Positions 1-8,829 of a stretch of DNA of 64,000 bases are shown here, piece by piece. Source of the stretch: Pontimicrobium aquaticum (GTDB taxonomy: Bacteria; Bacteroidota; Bacteroidia; Flavobacteriales; Flavobacteriaceae). The stretch spans positions 372,001 through 436,000 of the forward strand of contig NZ_SUPL01000002.1 in the NCBI RefSeq assembly GCF_005047595.1, in the 5' to 3' direction. The notes beneath the pieces are model-generated. The model worked only from the letters and a program-made list of their open reading frames with translations. It searched no databases and was not told the DNA's origin. Made by a program: the position numbers and the translations under genes. Numbering within the stretch: the first letter of the stretch is position 1; every line of letters starts with the position of its first letter.

Positions 1-617
1 TAAATTTTGAAGGTGTTATCTTAACAAAACTTGATGGTGATACACGTGGTGGAGCTGCTATATCAATCAAGTCGGTTGTAAATAAACCTATCAAGTTTAT
101 TGGGACAGGAGAGAAGATGGATGCTATTGATGTATTCTATCCTTCTCGTATGGCGGAGCGTATTCTTGGAATGGGAGACGTGGTATCGTTAGTAGAGCGT
201 GCACAAGAACAATTCGATGAAGAAGAAGCGCGTAAACTTCAAAAGAAAATAGCCAAGAACCAATTTGGTTTTGATGATTTCCTAAAGCAAATCCAGCAAG
301 TAAAGAAAATGGGAAGCATGAAGGATTTAATGGGAATGATTCCTGGTGCTGGAAAAATGATGAAAGATGTTGATATTGAGGATGATGCCTTTAAGGGTAT
401 TGAAGCTATTATACATTCAATGACACCAGAAGAGCGTTCTACACCATCCATTTTAAATGCTAGTAGAAAAAAACGTGTTGCTAAAGGTTCTGGAACATCA
501 GTACAAGAAGTAAATCAGTTGTTAAAGCAATTCAACCAAATGAGTAAGATGATGAAAATGATGCAAGGTGGTGGCGGAAGAAAAATGATGCAAATGATGA
601 AAAATATGCCAAGATAA
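1..617 (+). CDS. ffh: Signal recognition particle protein Ffh, C-terminal part (5' cut by window edge)
   Basis: Ffh binds SRP RNA and signal sequences and, as a GTPase with FtsY, delivers ribosomes to the membrane. The frame is open from the first bases of the window, so the gene starts outside it; the ATG at 117 is internal. Visible are the end of the NG GTPase domain ([12 protein letters not shown], then [28 protein letters not shown] split around position 117) and the methionine-rich M domain. The tail ([23 protein letters not shown] region) is the flexible Met-rich signal-binding segment. folD follows after 23 nt and is probably co-transcribed. Identification is secure. Confidence 0.97.
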   Translation, partial: NFEGVILTKLDGDTRGGAAISIKSVVNKPIKFIGTGEKMDAIDVFYPSRMAERILGMGDVVSLVERAQEQFDEEEARKLQKKIAKNQFGFDDFLKQIQQVKKMGSMKDLMGMIPGAGKMMKDVDIEDDAFKGIEAIIHSMTPEERSTPSILNASRKKRVAKGSGTSVQEVNQLLKQFNQMSKMMKMMQGGGGRKMMQMMKNMPR

Positions 618-640
618 TATTTAACTTAAAATAGCACAAC

Positions 641-1522
641 ATGACAATTCTAGACGGAAGAAAAGTTAGTAACGATATTAAAGATGAAATCGCTGAACAA
701 GTAGCAGCAATGAAATCTAATGGCGAAAAAGTACCACATCTTGCAGCTGTGTTAGTTGGAACTGATGGTGCTAGTATGACTTATGTTGGAGCTAAAGTTA
801 AAGCTTGTGAGCGTATAGGATTCGATTCTACATTAATTGATTTGCCAGAAGAAACTACCGAGGAAGAATTATTAAATCATATCGATAATTTAAATAACAA
901 TGATGACATTGATGGATTCATTGTACAATTACCTTTGCCAAAACATATTGACGAGCAAAAAGTATTAATGGCTGTTGACCCAGATAAAGATGTTGATGGA
1001 TTTCATCCAACAAACGTAGGTAGAATGACTTTAGATTTACCATCTTTTTTACCAGCAACACCATTTGGGGTTTTAGAATTACTGGAGCGTTACAATGTTG
1101 AAACCTCTGGAAAGAACGTGGTTGTTATGGGACGTAGCCACATTGTTGGTCGCCCTATGAGTATTTTAATGAGCCAAAAGCGTAAAGCTGGAAATGCAAC
1201 AGTTACTGTTGTACACAGTCGTACACAAAATCTTGCTGATTTTACTCGTGGTGCTGATATTATTGTGGCTGCCATTGGTATTTCAGAGTTTTTAACAGGA
1301 GATATGGTTAAAGATGGTGTGGTTATCATTGATGTAGGTATTACACGTGTTCCAGACGACATGAAAAAAAGAGGTTACAGACTTGCAGGTGATGTAGATT
1401 TTGAAAGTGTGAGCAAAAAAGCAAGTTACATTACACCAGTTCCTGGAGGTGTTGGACCAATGACTATTGCAATGCTTCTTAAAAACACCTTGCTAGCAAG
1501 AGAAATGCGTAGTAAAAAGTAA
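641..1522 (+). CDS. folD: Bifunctional methylenetetrahydrofolate dehydrogenase / cyclohydrolase FolD
   Basis: FolD interconverts 5,10-methylene-THF and 10-formyl-THF in the cytoplasm, supplying one-carbon units for purines and formyl-Met. The 293 residues match the usual length. The N-terminal catalytic domain carries the [14 protein letters not shown] segment with the catalytic lysine region and the [10 protein letters not shown] motif (about residues 97-106). [13 protein letters not shown] follows. The NADP-binding half has [14 protein letters not shown] (about 161-174) and ends with the [13 protein letters not shown] motif. It lies 23 nt after ffh, same strand. fhs (30080-31756), folE and folP in this window belong to the same folate network. 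Confidence 0.97.
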   Translation: MTILDGRKVSNDIKDEIAEQVAAMKSNGEKVPHLAAVLVGTDGASMTYVGAKVKACERIGFDSTLIDLPEETTEEELLNHIDNLNNNDDIDGFIVQLPLPKHIDEQKVLMAVDPDKDVDGFHPTNVGRMTLDLPSFLPATPFGVLELLERYNVETSGKNVVVMGRSHIVGRPMSILMSQKRKAGNATVTVVHSRTQNLADFTRGADIIVAAIGISEFLTGDMVKDGVVIIDVGITRVPDDMKKRGYRLAGDVDFESVSKKASYITPVPGGVGPMTIAMLLKNTLLAREMRSKK

Positions 1523-1529
1523 CTATCAC

Positions 1530-1556
1530 CCTGAGTGCAGTTGAAAAGTCTGTTCA
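1530..1556. repeat. Possible remnant of a dispersed 'CACCCTGAG-' intergenic repeat
   Basis: Just after folD the bases CACCCTGAGTGCAGTTGAAA resemble one arm of a short inverted repeat (consensus near CACCCTGAGCGCAGTCGAA) that I recall as scattered between genes in many Bacteroidota genomes. Only one arm is present here and no matching second arm follows, so this may be a decayed copy. The likeness to the dispersed family is from memory and cannot be checked in this window. Confidence 0.35.
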
Positions 1557-1613
1557 GTATTTTTTTCTATCAAAAAAATGAGTACCTTTTTTACAAATTA
1601 AAAAGGTGTTCCT

Positions 1614-3350
1614 ATGAGACTATTTAAAATCCTGTCCCTATCATTATGTTTTCTTGTTTTCAATTGTGAATCAACTACTAAAAAAACCAACTCTGTAGCA
1701 GTAAGTGTGTCGTTTTCTAACGATGCTAACAATCAACCTCTCGATGGGAGATTACTCTTAGTGTTTGCTGATAATAATGAACGTGAACCGCGTTTTCAAG
1801 TAAGTGAAGGGCTTAATGCGCAGCCCATTTTTGGAATGAATGTAGATGGTTTAGCACCTAACGAAAAAGTAGTGTTTGACGAAACTATTTCAGGGTTTCC
1901 ATATCAAAGTTTAGGCGATATGGCACCTGGAACCTATTATGCGCAGGCAGTGTTACATACATATGAAACGTTTAATTTATCCACAGGACATACTGTAAAA
2001 TTACCAATGGATAATGGCGAAGGACAACAGTGGAATCGCTCACCAGGAAATTTATATAGCACACCAATTCAGGTTGAGGTTACTGAAAATGGACTTAAAG
2101 ACTTTGAAATAATTATGGATAATGTCATTCCAGAAATTGTACCTCCAGAAGATACCGAATGGATTAAGCATATTACCATGAAATCAGACTTACTATCCGA
2201 GTTTTGGGGACGCGATATGTATTTAGGAGCTCATGTGTTATTGCCAAAAGGGTTTGATGAACATCCTGAAGCCAAGTATCCGCTTATGGTATTTCAAGGT
2301 CATTTCCCATCAGATTTTGGAGGATTTAGAACCACGCCACCTGATGAAAACCTAGAACCTGTATATTCTGAAAGATTTGGAGTAGAAGGTTATAATATTA
2401 TTCAGCAGCAGGAAGCTTACGATTTTTATAAGCGTTGGAACGAACCAGATTTTCCACGTTTCTTGATTATTGAAATTCAGCATCCAACACCATATTATGA
2501 TGATTCGTATGCAGTGAATTCTGCTAACCAAGGACCTTATGGGGATGCATTGACGTATGAGTTAATCCCATATATTGAGAAAATGTTTAGAGGTCAAGGT
2601 GAAGGTTGGTCGCGATTTTTGTATGGAGGTTCTACAGGAGGTTGGGAAGCCTTAGCAGTTCAAGTAAAATACCCTGATGAGTATAACGGATGTTTTGCAG
2701 CATGTCCTGACCCAATTGATTTTGCAGCCTATTGCTTGACTAATATTTATGAGGATGAAAATGCGTATTTTGTTGGTGGTAAACATAAAAAAGTAGAGGT
2801 TCCAGGAAGTAGAGATTATTTAGGAAATATAAGTTCTACGGTTAGAGAGTCAAATCATCTGGAATTGGTGTTGGGAGATAAAACACGTTCTGGTGGACAA
2901 TACGATATTTGGGAAGCTACCTATTCACCTCAAGGTGACGATGGGTATCCTGTAAGACTCTGGGATAAGGTCACAGGCGACATTAACCATGAAGTTGCCG
3001 AATACTGGAAAGAGAATTACGATTTACGACATATTTTAGAACGCGATTGGGATAAAGTAGGAGAGAAGCTTAAAGGGAAAATACATATTTACTGTGGTGA
3101 TATGGATAACTATTATCTTAACAATGCCGTGTATTTAATGGAAGACTTTCTTGAAAGCACTACAGACCCTTATTATGCTGGAGAAGTAGATTATGGCGAC
3201 AGAGCAGAACACTGTTGGAATGGTGATCATGAAAATCCTAATGCCATATCTAGATTGCGTTATAATGGTATGTACGTTCCTAAAATTATGAAGCGTATTG
3301 CTGAAAGTGCGCCAGCTGGAGCCGATTTAACGAGTTGGAGGTATAAGTAA
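1614..3350 (+). CDS. Secreted lipoprotein of the esterase D / enterochelin-esterase-like alpha/beta-hydrolase type
   Basis: A 578-residue protein with a signal peptide ending in a lipobox-like LVFNC (Cys18), so likely a lipoprotein. Residues about 25-170 form a beta-rich N-terminal module. Residues about 200-570 form an alpha/beta hydrolase with the nucleophile elbow YGGSTGGWEA (Ser340), preceded by DALTYELIPYIEKMF, the layout of the putative esterase family that includes enterochelin esterase. A late HCWNGDHENP stretch likely carries the catalytic His. Substrate is unknown; a siderophore or polysaccharide ester role is not shown. It stands alone between folD and an unrelated hypothetical gene. 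Confidence 0.75.
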   Translation: MRLFKILSLSLCFLVFNCESTTKKTNSVAVSVSFSNDANNQPLDGRLLLVFADNNEREPRFQVSEGLNAQPIFGMNVDGLAPNEKVVFDETISGFPYQSLGDMAPGTYYAQAVLHTYETFNLSTGHTVKLPMDNGEGQQWNRSPGNLYSTPIQVEVTENGLKDFEIIMDNVIPEIVPPEDTEWIKHITMKSDLLSEFWGRDMYLGAHVLLPKGFDEHPEAKYPLMVFQGHFPSDFGGFRTTPPDENLEPVYSERFGVEGYNIIQQQEAYDFYKRWNEPDFPRFLIIEIQHPTPYYDDSYAVNSANQGPYGDALTYELIPYIEKMFRGQGEGWSRFLYGGSTGGWEALAVQVKYPDEYNGCFAACPDPIDFAAYCLTNIYEDENAYFVGGKHKKVEVPGSRDYLGNISSTVRESNHLELVLGDKTRSGGQYDIWEATYSPQGDDGYPVRLWDKVTGDINHEVAEYWKENYDLRHILERDWDKVGEKLKGKIHIYCGDMDNYYLNNAVYLMEDFLESTTDPYYAGEVDYGDRAEHCWNGDHENPNAISRLRYNGMYVPKIMKRIAESAPAGADLTSWRYK

Positions 3351-3417
3351 AAATATCTTTTCCTAATTGAGAATACTTGTTTGCTCATTTTGTGTTTTTA
3401 ACTAAGTAAGATGGTTT

Positions 3418-3425
3418 TAAATTTG
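3418..3425 (+). promoter_or_regulatory. Bacteroidota -7 box (TAAATTTG) upstream of gene at 3444
   Basis: TAAATTTG matches the Bacteroidota housekeeping -7 consensus TAnnTTTG and ends 18 nt before the ATG. No TTG lies at the ideal distance upstream (nearest 25 nt away), so this is a weak call. Confidence 0.4.
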
Positions 3426-3443
3426 TAAGAAATAATCTAAAAA

Positions 3444-4088
3444 ATGAAGAATCGTCTTTTTCTATTACTTTTATTAATAATTCCCTTTTTTGTGTATAGT
3501 CAAGAAAAGATAAAAAGGGTTTATGAGATTTCGGTTATAAATTATCCTCAAATTATAGAACTTATTGAATATGAAAGTGGTGAATATTCTGGAAATATCA
3601 TAACTAAGATAACGAAAGGAAAAAATCGAACAAGTTGGCTAAACAGAACATGGAGAAGTTTATGGAGAGTTGAGTCTAAAGAAATTATGGGTAAAACACC
3701 ACTAGATGAAAAAGTTGTAGAAAAAGTAATGTCTAGACTAAAAGAAAATGGAATAGAAACTATTAAGAAATGTAGTGATGATAAAGAGTGTGATAATTAT
3801 AGATTTTTAGACAGTGGAGCAGTTGCTTTTAGAATTAAACTTTCTAATAGTGAAAGAGAGTATCAATTTGATGAAATTTATCCATTAAAAGAAGATAATA
3901 AAGAAAAAATAGAATTACGGTTTAAAGTACAAAAACTAATAACAATTCTATATGAGCATATTGATATAAATCAAGGTTTTGCCGATTTGCTTGAAACTCT
4001 TCCAAAAGGGCATTATCATTGGTATCGTGCAAGTGGACACTCAATTGTTACAATAAATAATAGGGAACTAAAAAAACAAAAACTTTAG
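3444..4088 (+). CDS. Hypothetical exported protein
   Basis: A 214-residue protein with a clear N-terminal signal peptide (MKNRLFLLLLLIIPFFVYSQ, cleavage after about residue 19-20). The mature part is charged and mixed alpha/beta, with a pair of cysteines (KCSDDKEC, about residues 112-119) that could form a disulfide. I do not recognise a family. It ends 4 nt inside the 3' end of the convergent M1 peptidase gene, so the two transcripts must overlap unless termination lies within coding sequence. No functional hint comes from the neighbours. Confidence 0.7.
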   Translation: MKNRLFLLLLLIIPFFVYSQEKIKRVYEISVINYPQIIELIEYESGEYSGNIITKITKGKNRTSWLNRTWRSLWRVESKEIMGKTPLDEKVVEKVMSRLKENGIETIKKCSDDKECDNYRFLDSGAVAFRIKLSNSEREYQFDEIYPLKEDNKEKIELRFKVQKLITILYEHIDINQGFADLLETLPKGHYHWYRASGHSIVTINNRELKKQKL

Positions 4089-5677
4089 TTTTCACTTTCA
4101 AACAACAACCAAGAATTTGGGTCAATAACCACCTCTTTAACTTTTCCTTTTACATCTAATTTGGCTGTAGCCTTTTTATCTTTTACAGATAAAGTCACTA
4201 CTTCCGAAGAGTCGTCTTCATACACAAGTTTTAACTCTATTGGAAACGCAAAGACTACATCAGTTTTTTGGGTTTGCTCAATGTTAAATGTTAGTGTTTT
4301 GTTGTTCGATTTCCAAGAAGTTTTTAAAATTGGGTGTCCAGGTTGTTCTAACCATTGCTCAAAAAAGGCGTCTAATTCTTGTTTGGTAACGTCTTCAAAC
4401 ACATTTTTTAAATCGTCACTCGATGCATTTTTTAAAGCATACTTTTTGTAGTAAGCTCTTATGCTATTCCAAAAAGGAACATCACCTACTTTTTTACGTA
4501 ACATATGTAGTATCCAGCCACCTTTTTGATAGGAGTTGGTATTGAGCAGTCGCATTAAACTTTTTGTATTGGAATCTAACACAGGTGTTAATTGTGTCTT
4601 GGAAAACTTAATAATTGCATCACGATTTTCATGAACTAATTCTAAAAAAGCATCTCTGCCTTTCATTTTTTCAACATATAAGTTGGTAAAATAAGTTGCA
4701 AATCCTTCACTTAACCAAACATGAGTCCAATCGCTTTCTGATGCTGAATTTCCAAACCATTGGTGTGCAATTTCATGTGCGATGAGGTTTTCAATTTTAC
4801 GCTCACCACTCACCGAGTTTTCAAAATAGAAAATATTACTCGCATTTTCCATACCACCAAAACGTGTTTTAGACTGTACGTTCGCCAATTTTGAATAAGG
4901 ATAAGGACCAACATGTTCTATAAAGAAGTTTAGAATGTCTTTTCCCATAGCATAATCGTAGAAACCAGCGTCCTTATTTTGTGGATATACCCAAGAAGAA
5001 ATAGGAATATTATTGGTTTCGCCTATATGCTGTACTGCAAAACGCGCAATACCAATTACCATTACTTTGGTAGGAATGGGTACATCTGTTTTCCAAACAT
5101 AATAGGTGTTTTGATTATCTAAATCGGTTTCTTCAACTTGGGTTCCATTTCCAACAACTTGATAATGTGAAGGAGCTGTTACATGCCATTCTACCAAAGC
5201 CTTGTCTGAAGGATGATCGACTGTTGGTAGCCATTGATGTGCTCTATTTGGCCAATTATCGCCAAAAAAAGTACGGTCGCCATATTTGTTTTTAGAAATT
5301 ACCAAGCCATCTTTTGGAACTCCATGATATGTAATAGTGAATGTTTTTTGCTCACCAGAAGTTACATTGCTAAAAATGGTAAGTACGTTGTTTTGATGTT
5401 CAAATTTTACAGGATTTCCATTTTCAGAAACTGAGGTTACCATCATTCCTTTATCTGTCTCATCGGTATTTTCTAAGTCTAATTTAAAGCGCTCTAAATT
5501 TGAGGTAGCGATGAGGTTGACTTTAGATGCTCCTTGCATGTCATTATTATTGTCATTTACAGAAATATGAAACTCATATTTTTGAATATCAATAGCACCA
5601 TAATCTGTGTAAACACGTTGACTATAAGAAGTAAAACTGAAACAAAAAGCGACTAAAAGGAAGATGATTTTTTTCAT
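4085..5677 (-). CDS. Exported M1-family zinc aminopeptidase
   Basis: A 530-residue M1 metallopeptidase with a signal peptide (MKKIIFLLVAFCFSFTSYSQ). The N-terminal beta domain spans roughly residues 25-210. The catalytic domain has the substrate-binding GGMEN (274-278) and the zinc site HEIAHQW (301-307) with the third ligand in WLSEGFATYF (Glu324). A DEFFEQWLEQPGHP-like segment (DAFFEQWLEQPGHP) and a short C-terminal beta domain follow; the long HEAT-like domain of PepN is absent. It likely trims peptides in the periplasm or outside the cell. A VOC gene lies 12 nt upstream on the same strand, so the two may form a small operon. Confidence 0.92.
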   Translation of the reverse strand: MKKIIFLLVAFCFSFTSYSQRVYTDYGAIDIQKYEFHISVNDNNNDMQGASKVNLIATSNLERFKLDLENTDETDKGMMVTSVSENGNPVKFEHQNNVLTIFSNVTSGEQKTFTITYHGVPKDGLVISKNKYGDRTFFGDNWPNRAHQWLPTVDHPSDKALVEWHVTAPSHYQVVGNGTQVEETDLDNQNTYYVWKTDVPIPTKVMVIGIARFAVQHIGETNNIPISSWVYPQNKDAGFYDYAMGKDILNFFIEHVGPYPYSKLANVQSKTRFGGMENASNIFYFENSVSGERKIENLIAHEIAHQWFGNSASESDWTHVWLSEGFATYFTNLYVEKMKGRDAFLELVHENRDAIIKFSKTQLTPVLDSNTKSLMRLLNTNSYQKGGWILHMLRKKVGDVPFWNSIRAYYKKYALKNASSDDLKNVFEDVTKQELDAFFEQWLEQPGHPILKTSWKSNNKTLTFNIEQTQKTDVVFAFPIELKLVYEDDSSEVVTLSVKDKKATAKLDVKGKVKEVVIDPNSWLLFESEN

Positions 5678-5689
5678 GGTAAGGATTAA

Positions 5690-6112
5690 TTATTTAGCAA
5701 ATAGTTGACTCATGTCTTTAAAGGCTTTAAACTCTAAAGCATTTCCTGAAGGATCTAAAAAAAACATAGTGGCTTGTTCACCAACTAGACCTTCAAACCT
5801 AATATAAGGTTCAATAATAAATTCGATGCCTTTAGTTTTTAATGATTCAGCAAAGGTTTGAAACGTATCCCAAGGAAGTACCACCCCAAAATGAGGTACG
5901 GGAACATTCTTTCCATCTACAGGATTGGTGTGTAGATCATCTGTAAATTTTTCTTTGTAATGAATCACCAGCTGATGTCCAAAAAAATCAAAATCTACCC
6001 AATGGTCGCTACTGCGTCCTTCAACGCAACCAAGCGTATCTCTGTAAAATGTTCTGCAAGTGTCTAAATTCCATACAGGGATTGCCAAGTGAAAAGGTGA
6101 AATTTGTATCAT
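5690..6112 (-). CDS. VOC-family (glyoxalase/dioxygenase fold) protein
   Basis: A 140-residue single-domain vicinal-oxygen-chelate protein. The opening [23 protein letters not shown] is the first beta-alpha-beta unit with a candidate metal ligand His; HFGVVLP and the late [15 protein letters not shown] motif give the other typical ligand positions (His and Glu). VOC proteins of this size act as dimers in lyase, dioxygenase or resistance reactions, but the substrate cannot be told. It is 12 nt upstream of the M1 peptidase gene. The sequence before its ATG has a near-consensus -7 box (TAAATTTA on the minus strand). Confidence 0.85.
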   Translation of the reverse strand: MIQISPFHLAIPVWNLDTCRTFYRDTLGCVEGRSSDHWVDFDFFGHQLVIHYKEKFTDDLHTNPVDGKNVPVPHFGVVLPWDTFQTFAESLKTKGIEFIIEPYIRFEGLVGEQATMFFLDPSGNALEFKAFKDMSQLFAK

Positions 6113-6194
6113 TGATTTCGTTTATAGCGTAAATTTACATTTTTTGTTGCATACAATTTATGTTCACAATAGATAAATAGTTCTATTAGTTATT

Positions 6195-6983
6195 CTAGTG
6201 CTTACGATTCCTTCGATTTGAAGAAAATTTATTCGTGTTTTGTATGTGAGATTTGTGAATTTTTGTTGAATCACTTAGTAATTCGTTAAGCGTTTTTAAT
6301 TCGTTTGATGTTAACTCTCTGTAGCTTCCAACAGGAACGTCTAAAGGAATATTCATAATTCTTGTGCGCTGTAATTTGGTAACTTCATAATTTAAATATT
6401 CGCACATTCTACGTATTTGTCTATTTAATCCTTGGGTTAAAATAATGCTGAACGTATGTGAATTGATTTTCTTGACCTTACACTTTTTTGTGGTTTGATC
6501 TAAATCTTCCAAATAAATGCCACCAGACATTCTTTTTACAAAAGTTTGTGAGATGGGTTTGTCAACAGTCACTACATATTCCTTTTCGTGATTGTTGCTA
6601 GCCCTTAGAATTTTATTGACAATGTCTCCATCATCAGTTAACAGAATTAATCCTTCACTTGGTTTATCTAACCGTCCAATTGGAAAAATACGTTTGTGAT
6701 AATTAATATAGTCAATGATATTATCTTTTTCAACGCTTGTATCTGTTGTACAAACAATGCCAACAGGTTTGTTAAAAGCTAAATAGGTGCGCTTAACTTC
6801 TTTGTTTTTAACGATTTCACCATCAACAGCCACCACGTCATTTTCGGAAACTTTAGTTCCCATTTCAGGAACAGTACCATTAATAGTTACACGTCCTTCT
6901 TCAATAAGTTTATCGGCTGCTCTACGAGAGCAATAGCCAGCTTCACTTAAATACTTGTTGAGTCGTGTTAGTTTTTCTTCCAT
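6195..6983 (-). CDS. rluF: 23S rRNA pseudouridine(2604) synthase RluF
   Basis: RluF makes pseudouridine 2604 in 23S rRNA. The 262 residues begin with an S4 RNA-binding domain (LNKYLSEAGYCSRRAADKLI, residues about 8-27, through VDGEIV). The RsuA-type catalytic domain follows with KPVGIVCTTD (about 73-82) and the catalytic-Asp motif GRLDKPSEGLILLTDDGD (Asp about 104). The segments NDHEKEY-like (NNHEKEYVVTVDKPI), CKVKK, and TQGLNRQIRRMCEYLNYEVTKLQRTRIMNI are closer to RluF than to RluB/RluE/RsuA. The C-terminal tail is basic and Asn/Arg-rich. It is the last gene of a leftward group starting at 8762. Confidence 0.88.
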   Translation of the reverse strand: MEEKLTRLNKYLSEAGYCSRRAADKLIEEGRVTINGTVPEMGTKVSENDVVAVDGEIVKNKEVKRTYLAFNKPVGIVCTTDTSVEKDNIIDYINYHKRIFPIGRLDKPSEGLILLTDDGDIVNKILRASNNHEKEYVVTVDKPISQTFVKRMSGGIYLEDLDQTTKKCKVKKINSHTFSIILTQGLNRQIRRMCEYLNYEVTKLQRTRIMNIPLDVPVGSYRELTSNELKTLNELLSDSTKIHKSHIQNTNKFSSNRRNRKH

Positions 6984-7004
6984 AAGGCAAAAATAGTATA
7001 ATTA

Positions 7005-7832
7005 TTAGCTTTTTATAAAGTCAACAATGCTTTTGGTAACCTTGGTGTTATTAAGTGAATGTCCTAAGCCTTTTGTGGAAATTAACCTGCTATTTCTAAG
7101 GTTTAATTTGATAAGTTTTGCATCAGAAAAAGGAATAATAGGATCTTTCATGTCATGAATAATAAGTCCTTTAGCACTTATGTCTTTAGCAAATTTGGAT
7201 GTAGAAAATTCTGTAGGAGCTGCTCCAAAACGATTGATGATTACCCTGTTTAAACCTTTTTCAATGTTTTTATTATAACCCAAAAGGTTGATGTAATTTT
7301 TTAAGACGCCTTCAAATTCTGAAGGCGCTCCAAGCAACACCATTTTTTGAATGGAATCTAATTGATATTTTTGTTGATAAAACACCAAAGCCATACCACC
7401 AACAGAATGTCCAATAACGATTTGAGGTTGGTGTTTTTTTGAGACAACATTAATAAACTCAGCATAGAGCAGTGCATTAAAAAACTTGCTACCTGAAGCA
7501 CCATGAGCTGGCGCATCTAAGGCAATGACATTAAAGCCTTCTTCTACAAAAGTGTCTATTTTTCGTTTCCAGCGAGCAGAATTACTTTCCCAGCCATGCA
7601 CTAAGAGAATGGTTGCTTTATCTCCTTTCCAATGGTAGGTGGCAATTCTTAAATCGTCATACCGTAAAAACTCTTTTTTTGCAGTATTTAAAAAAGCATC
7701 GTGTTTTGATGTTAACTTTCCTTTACGTGGTTTTGAAAATAAATGGAGTGCTTTATTGGCCGCATAATCTGGTGACACATAACTTAAAATGTTAAGATAA
7801 GTACCAACAAGTTTTATGATATATTTTTCCAT
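7005..7832 (-). CDS. Alpha/beta hydrolase
   Basis: A 275-residue hydrolase with no clear signal peptide. The core shows LLVHGWESNSARW (oxyanion-hole strand, about residues 75-87), the nucleophile elbow IGHSVGGMA (Ser about 143), an acid in HDMKDPIIPFSDA and a late His in GLGHSLN, so the Ser-Asp-His triad is complete. It probably cleaves a small ester or amide. It sits 11 nt downstream of the cupin gene and 21 nt upstream of rluF, consistent with one operon. Substrate is not predictable from sequence. Confidence 0.85.
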   Translation of the reverse strand: MEKYIIKLVGTYLNILSYVSPDYAANKALHLFSKPRKGKLTSKHDAFLNTAKKEFLRYDDLRIATYHWKGDKATILLVHGWESNSARWKRKIDTFVEEGFNVIALDAPAHGASGSKFFNALLYAEFINVVSKKHQPQIVIGHSVGGMALVFYQQKYQLDSIQKMVLLGAPSEFEGVLKNYINLLGYNKNIEKGLNRVIINRFGAAPTEFSTSKFAKDISAKGLIIHDMKDPIIPFSDAKLIKLNLRNSRLISTKGLGHSLNNTKVTKSIVDFIKS

Positions 7833-7843
7833 AAAAATTAAAC

Positions 7844-8206
7844 TTAGCCTTCTCTATTAACCTTGTCTATAGAAAATGCAGGTGAGCAGATTGCCAGATA
7901 CTCACATGGTTCAGTAAATGGGTTTGAATACTGTACACGAACATTTTTATTAATCTTTATGGATTGTCCAGCTTCTAATACAATGGTTTCACCATCAATA
8001 ATAAATTGCTTTTTGCCTTTAATGATATAGGTGTATTCATCAAATTCAGGTGTTTGAAAAGGTTCGCTCCAGCCAGCAGGAGCGACCATGTGTGCAATAC
8101 TTAATTCTGGGTTATTGTTTATTGCATTTCCAAAATGTTCCTCGATAAGTTTACCATCATCAGTAGGAACAATAAAAGGTGATTTTTGTAGGGTGTATTT
8201 TTTCAT
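7844..8206 (-). CDS. Cupin-domain protein
   Basis: A 120-residue single cupin. The two cupin motifs appear as PAGWSEPFQTPEFDEYTYIIKGK (with Glu/His-type ligand positions partly replaced) and a second half INKNVRVQYSNPFTEPCEYLAIC. I place the start at 8206 (MKKYTLQKSP): an ATG two bases after the upstream gene's TAA. The longer reading from 8269 would overlap the upstream gene by 62 nt and add a 21-residue extension with no cupin content. The metal ligands are not all obvious, so it may be a sugar- or small-molecule-binding rather than catalytic cupin. Confidence 0.8.
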   Translation of the reverse strand: MKKYTLQKSPFIVPTDDGKLIEEHFGNAINNNPELSIAHMVAPAGWSEPFQTPEFDEYTYIIKGKKQFIIDGETIVLEAGQSIKINKNVRVQYSNPFTEPCEYLAICSPAFSIDKVNREG

Positions 8207-8207
8207 T

Positions 8208-8762
8208 TTAAAACCACTGAATAAAAAAGTTCTTAATTTTTGCATCGTCAGGAATATGAATGGCTTCAATCTCTAAATTCATGTCTAATCGCATTTCGGG
8301 TGGCAACTCTCTCTTATCAATAGTAAAATATGCATTAATGCCATTTACTGAAACAATAACATCCATTAAAGTGTTTTGAATACTGGAAATTTTATAATTA
8401 TCTCTAATCGATTTAAAAGTACTATTAATGTTTAAACCTTTAGAAGTTTTGTAGCGTTCATCTATAATTCTAATCGTTTTTATTGTAGAGGTAGAATCTT
8501 TTGATTTGGCTGGAGATAACACTAATAACTGTTTGCCTCCTTTTTCATAAATATGAATATCGTTGGTGTTACCACTAAACTCACTATTAGTATCTGCGGT
8601 AACAATAGAGTCGTTTGAAAACACCATTTTTAAATCTTTAACATGTGTTGAGTCGTTGAGGTTGCCAATATTATTAGGTGAAACTTTGAAAGGGTCTTGC
8701 TCTTTGTTACAAGATGTTAATAAGGTAATTGATAGGATTAAGGCTAAAATTGAGTATTTCAT
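8208..8762 (-). CDS. Hypothetical lipoprotein
   Basis: A 184-residue protein with a short lipoprotein signal peptide (MKYSILALILSITLLTSCNK, lipobox LTSC, Cys18). The mature part is beta-rich and polar, with no cysteines after the lipid anchor and no motif I recognise. It is the first gene of the leftward group lipoprotein-cupin-hydrolase-rluF; its stop is one base before the cupin start codon, so translation of the two is probably coupled. The HerA-like gene ends 67 nt upstream, so read-through from it is possible. Confidence 0.75.
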   Translation of the reverse strand: MKYSILALILSITLLTSCNKEQDPFKVSPNNIGNLNDSTHVKDLKMVFSNDSIVTADTNSEFSGNTNDIHIYEKGGKQLLVLSPAKSKDSTSTIKTIRIIDERYKTSKGLNINSTFKSIRDNYKISSIQNTLMDVIVSVNGINAYFTIDKRELPPEMRLDMNLEIEAIHIPDDAKIKNFFIQWF

Positions 8763-8829
8763 ATGTTATTGTATAGGTGGTTTTAAATTATTTTAAGTCA
8801 ATAAAAATTAGTGCATGCTCATAAAGAGC

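Noticed and set aside
8207-8269. 21-residue N-terminal extension of the cupin protein
   Set aside because: It overlaps the upstream lipoprotein gene and has no cupin-like content; the ATG at 8206 directly follows that gene's stop.
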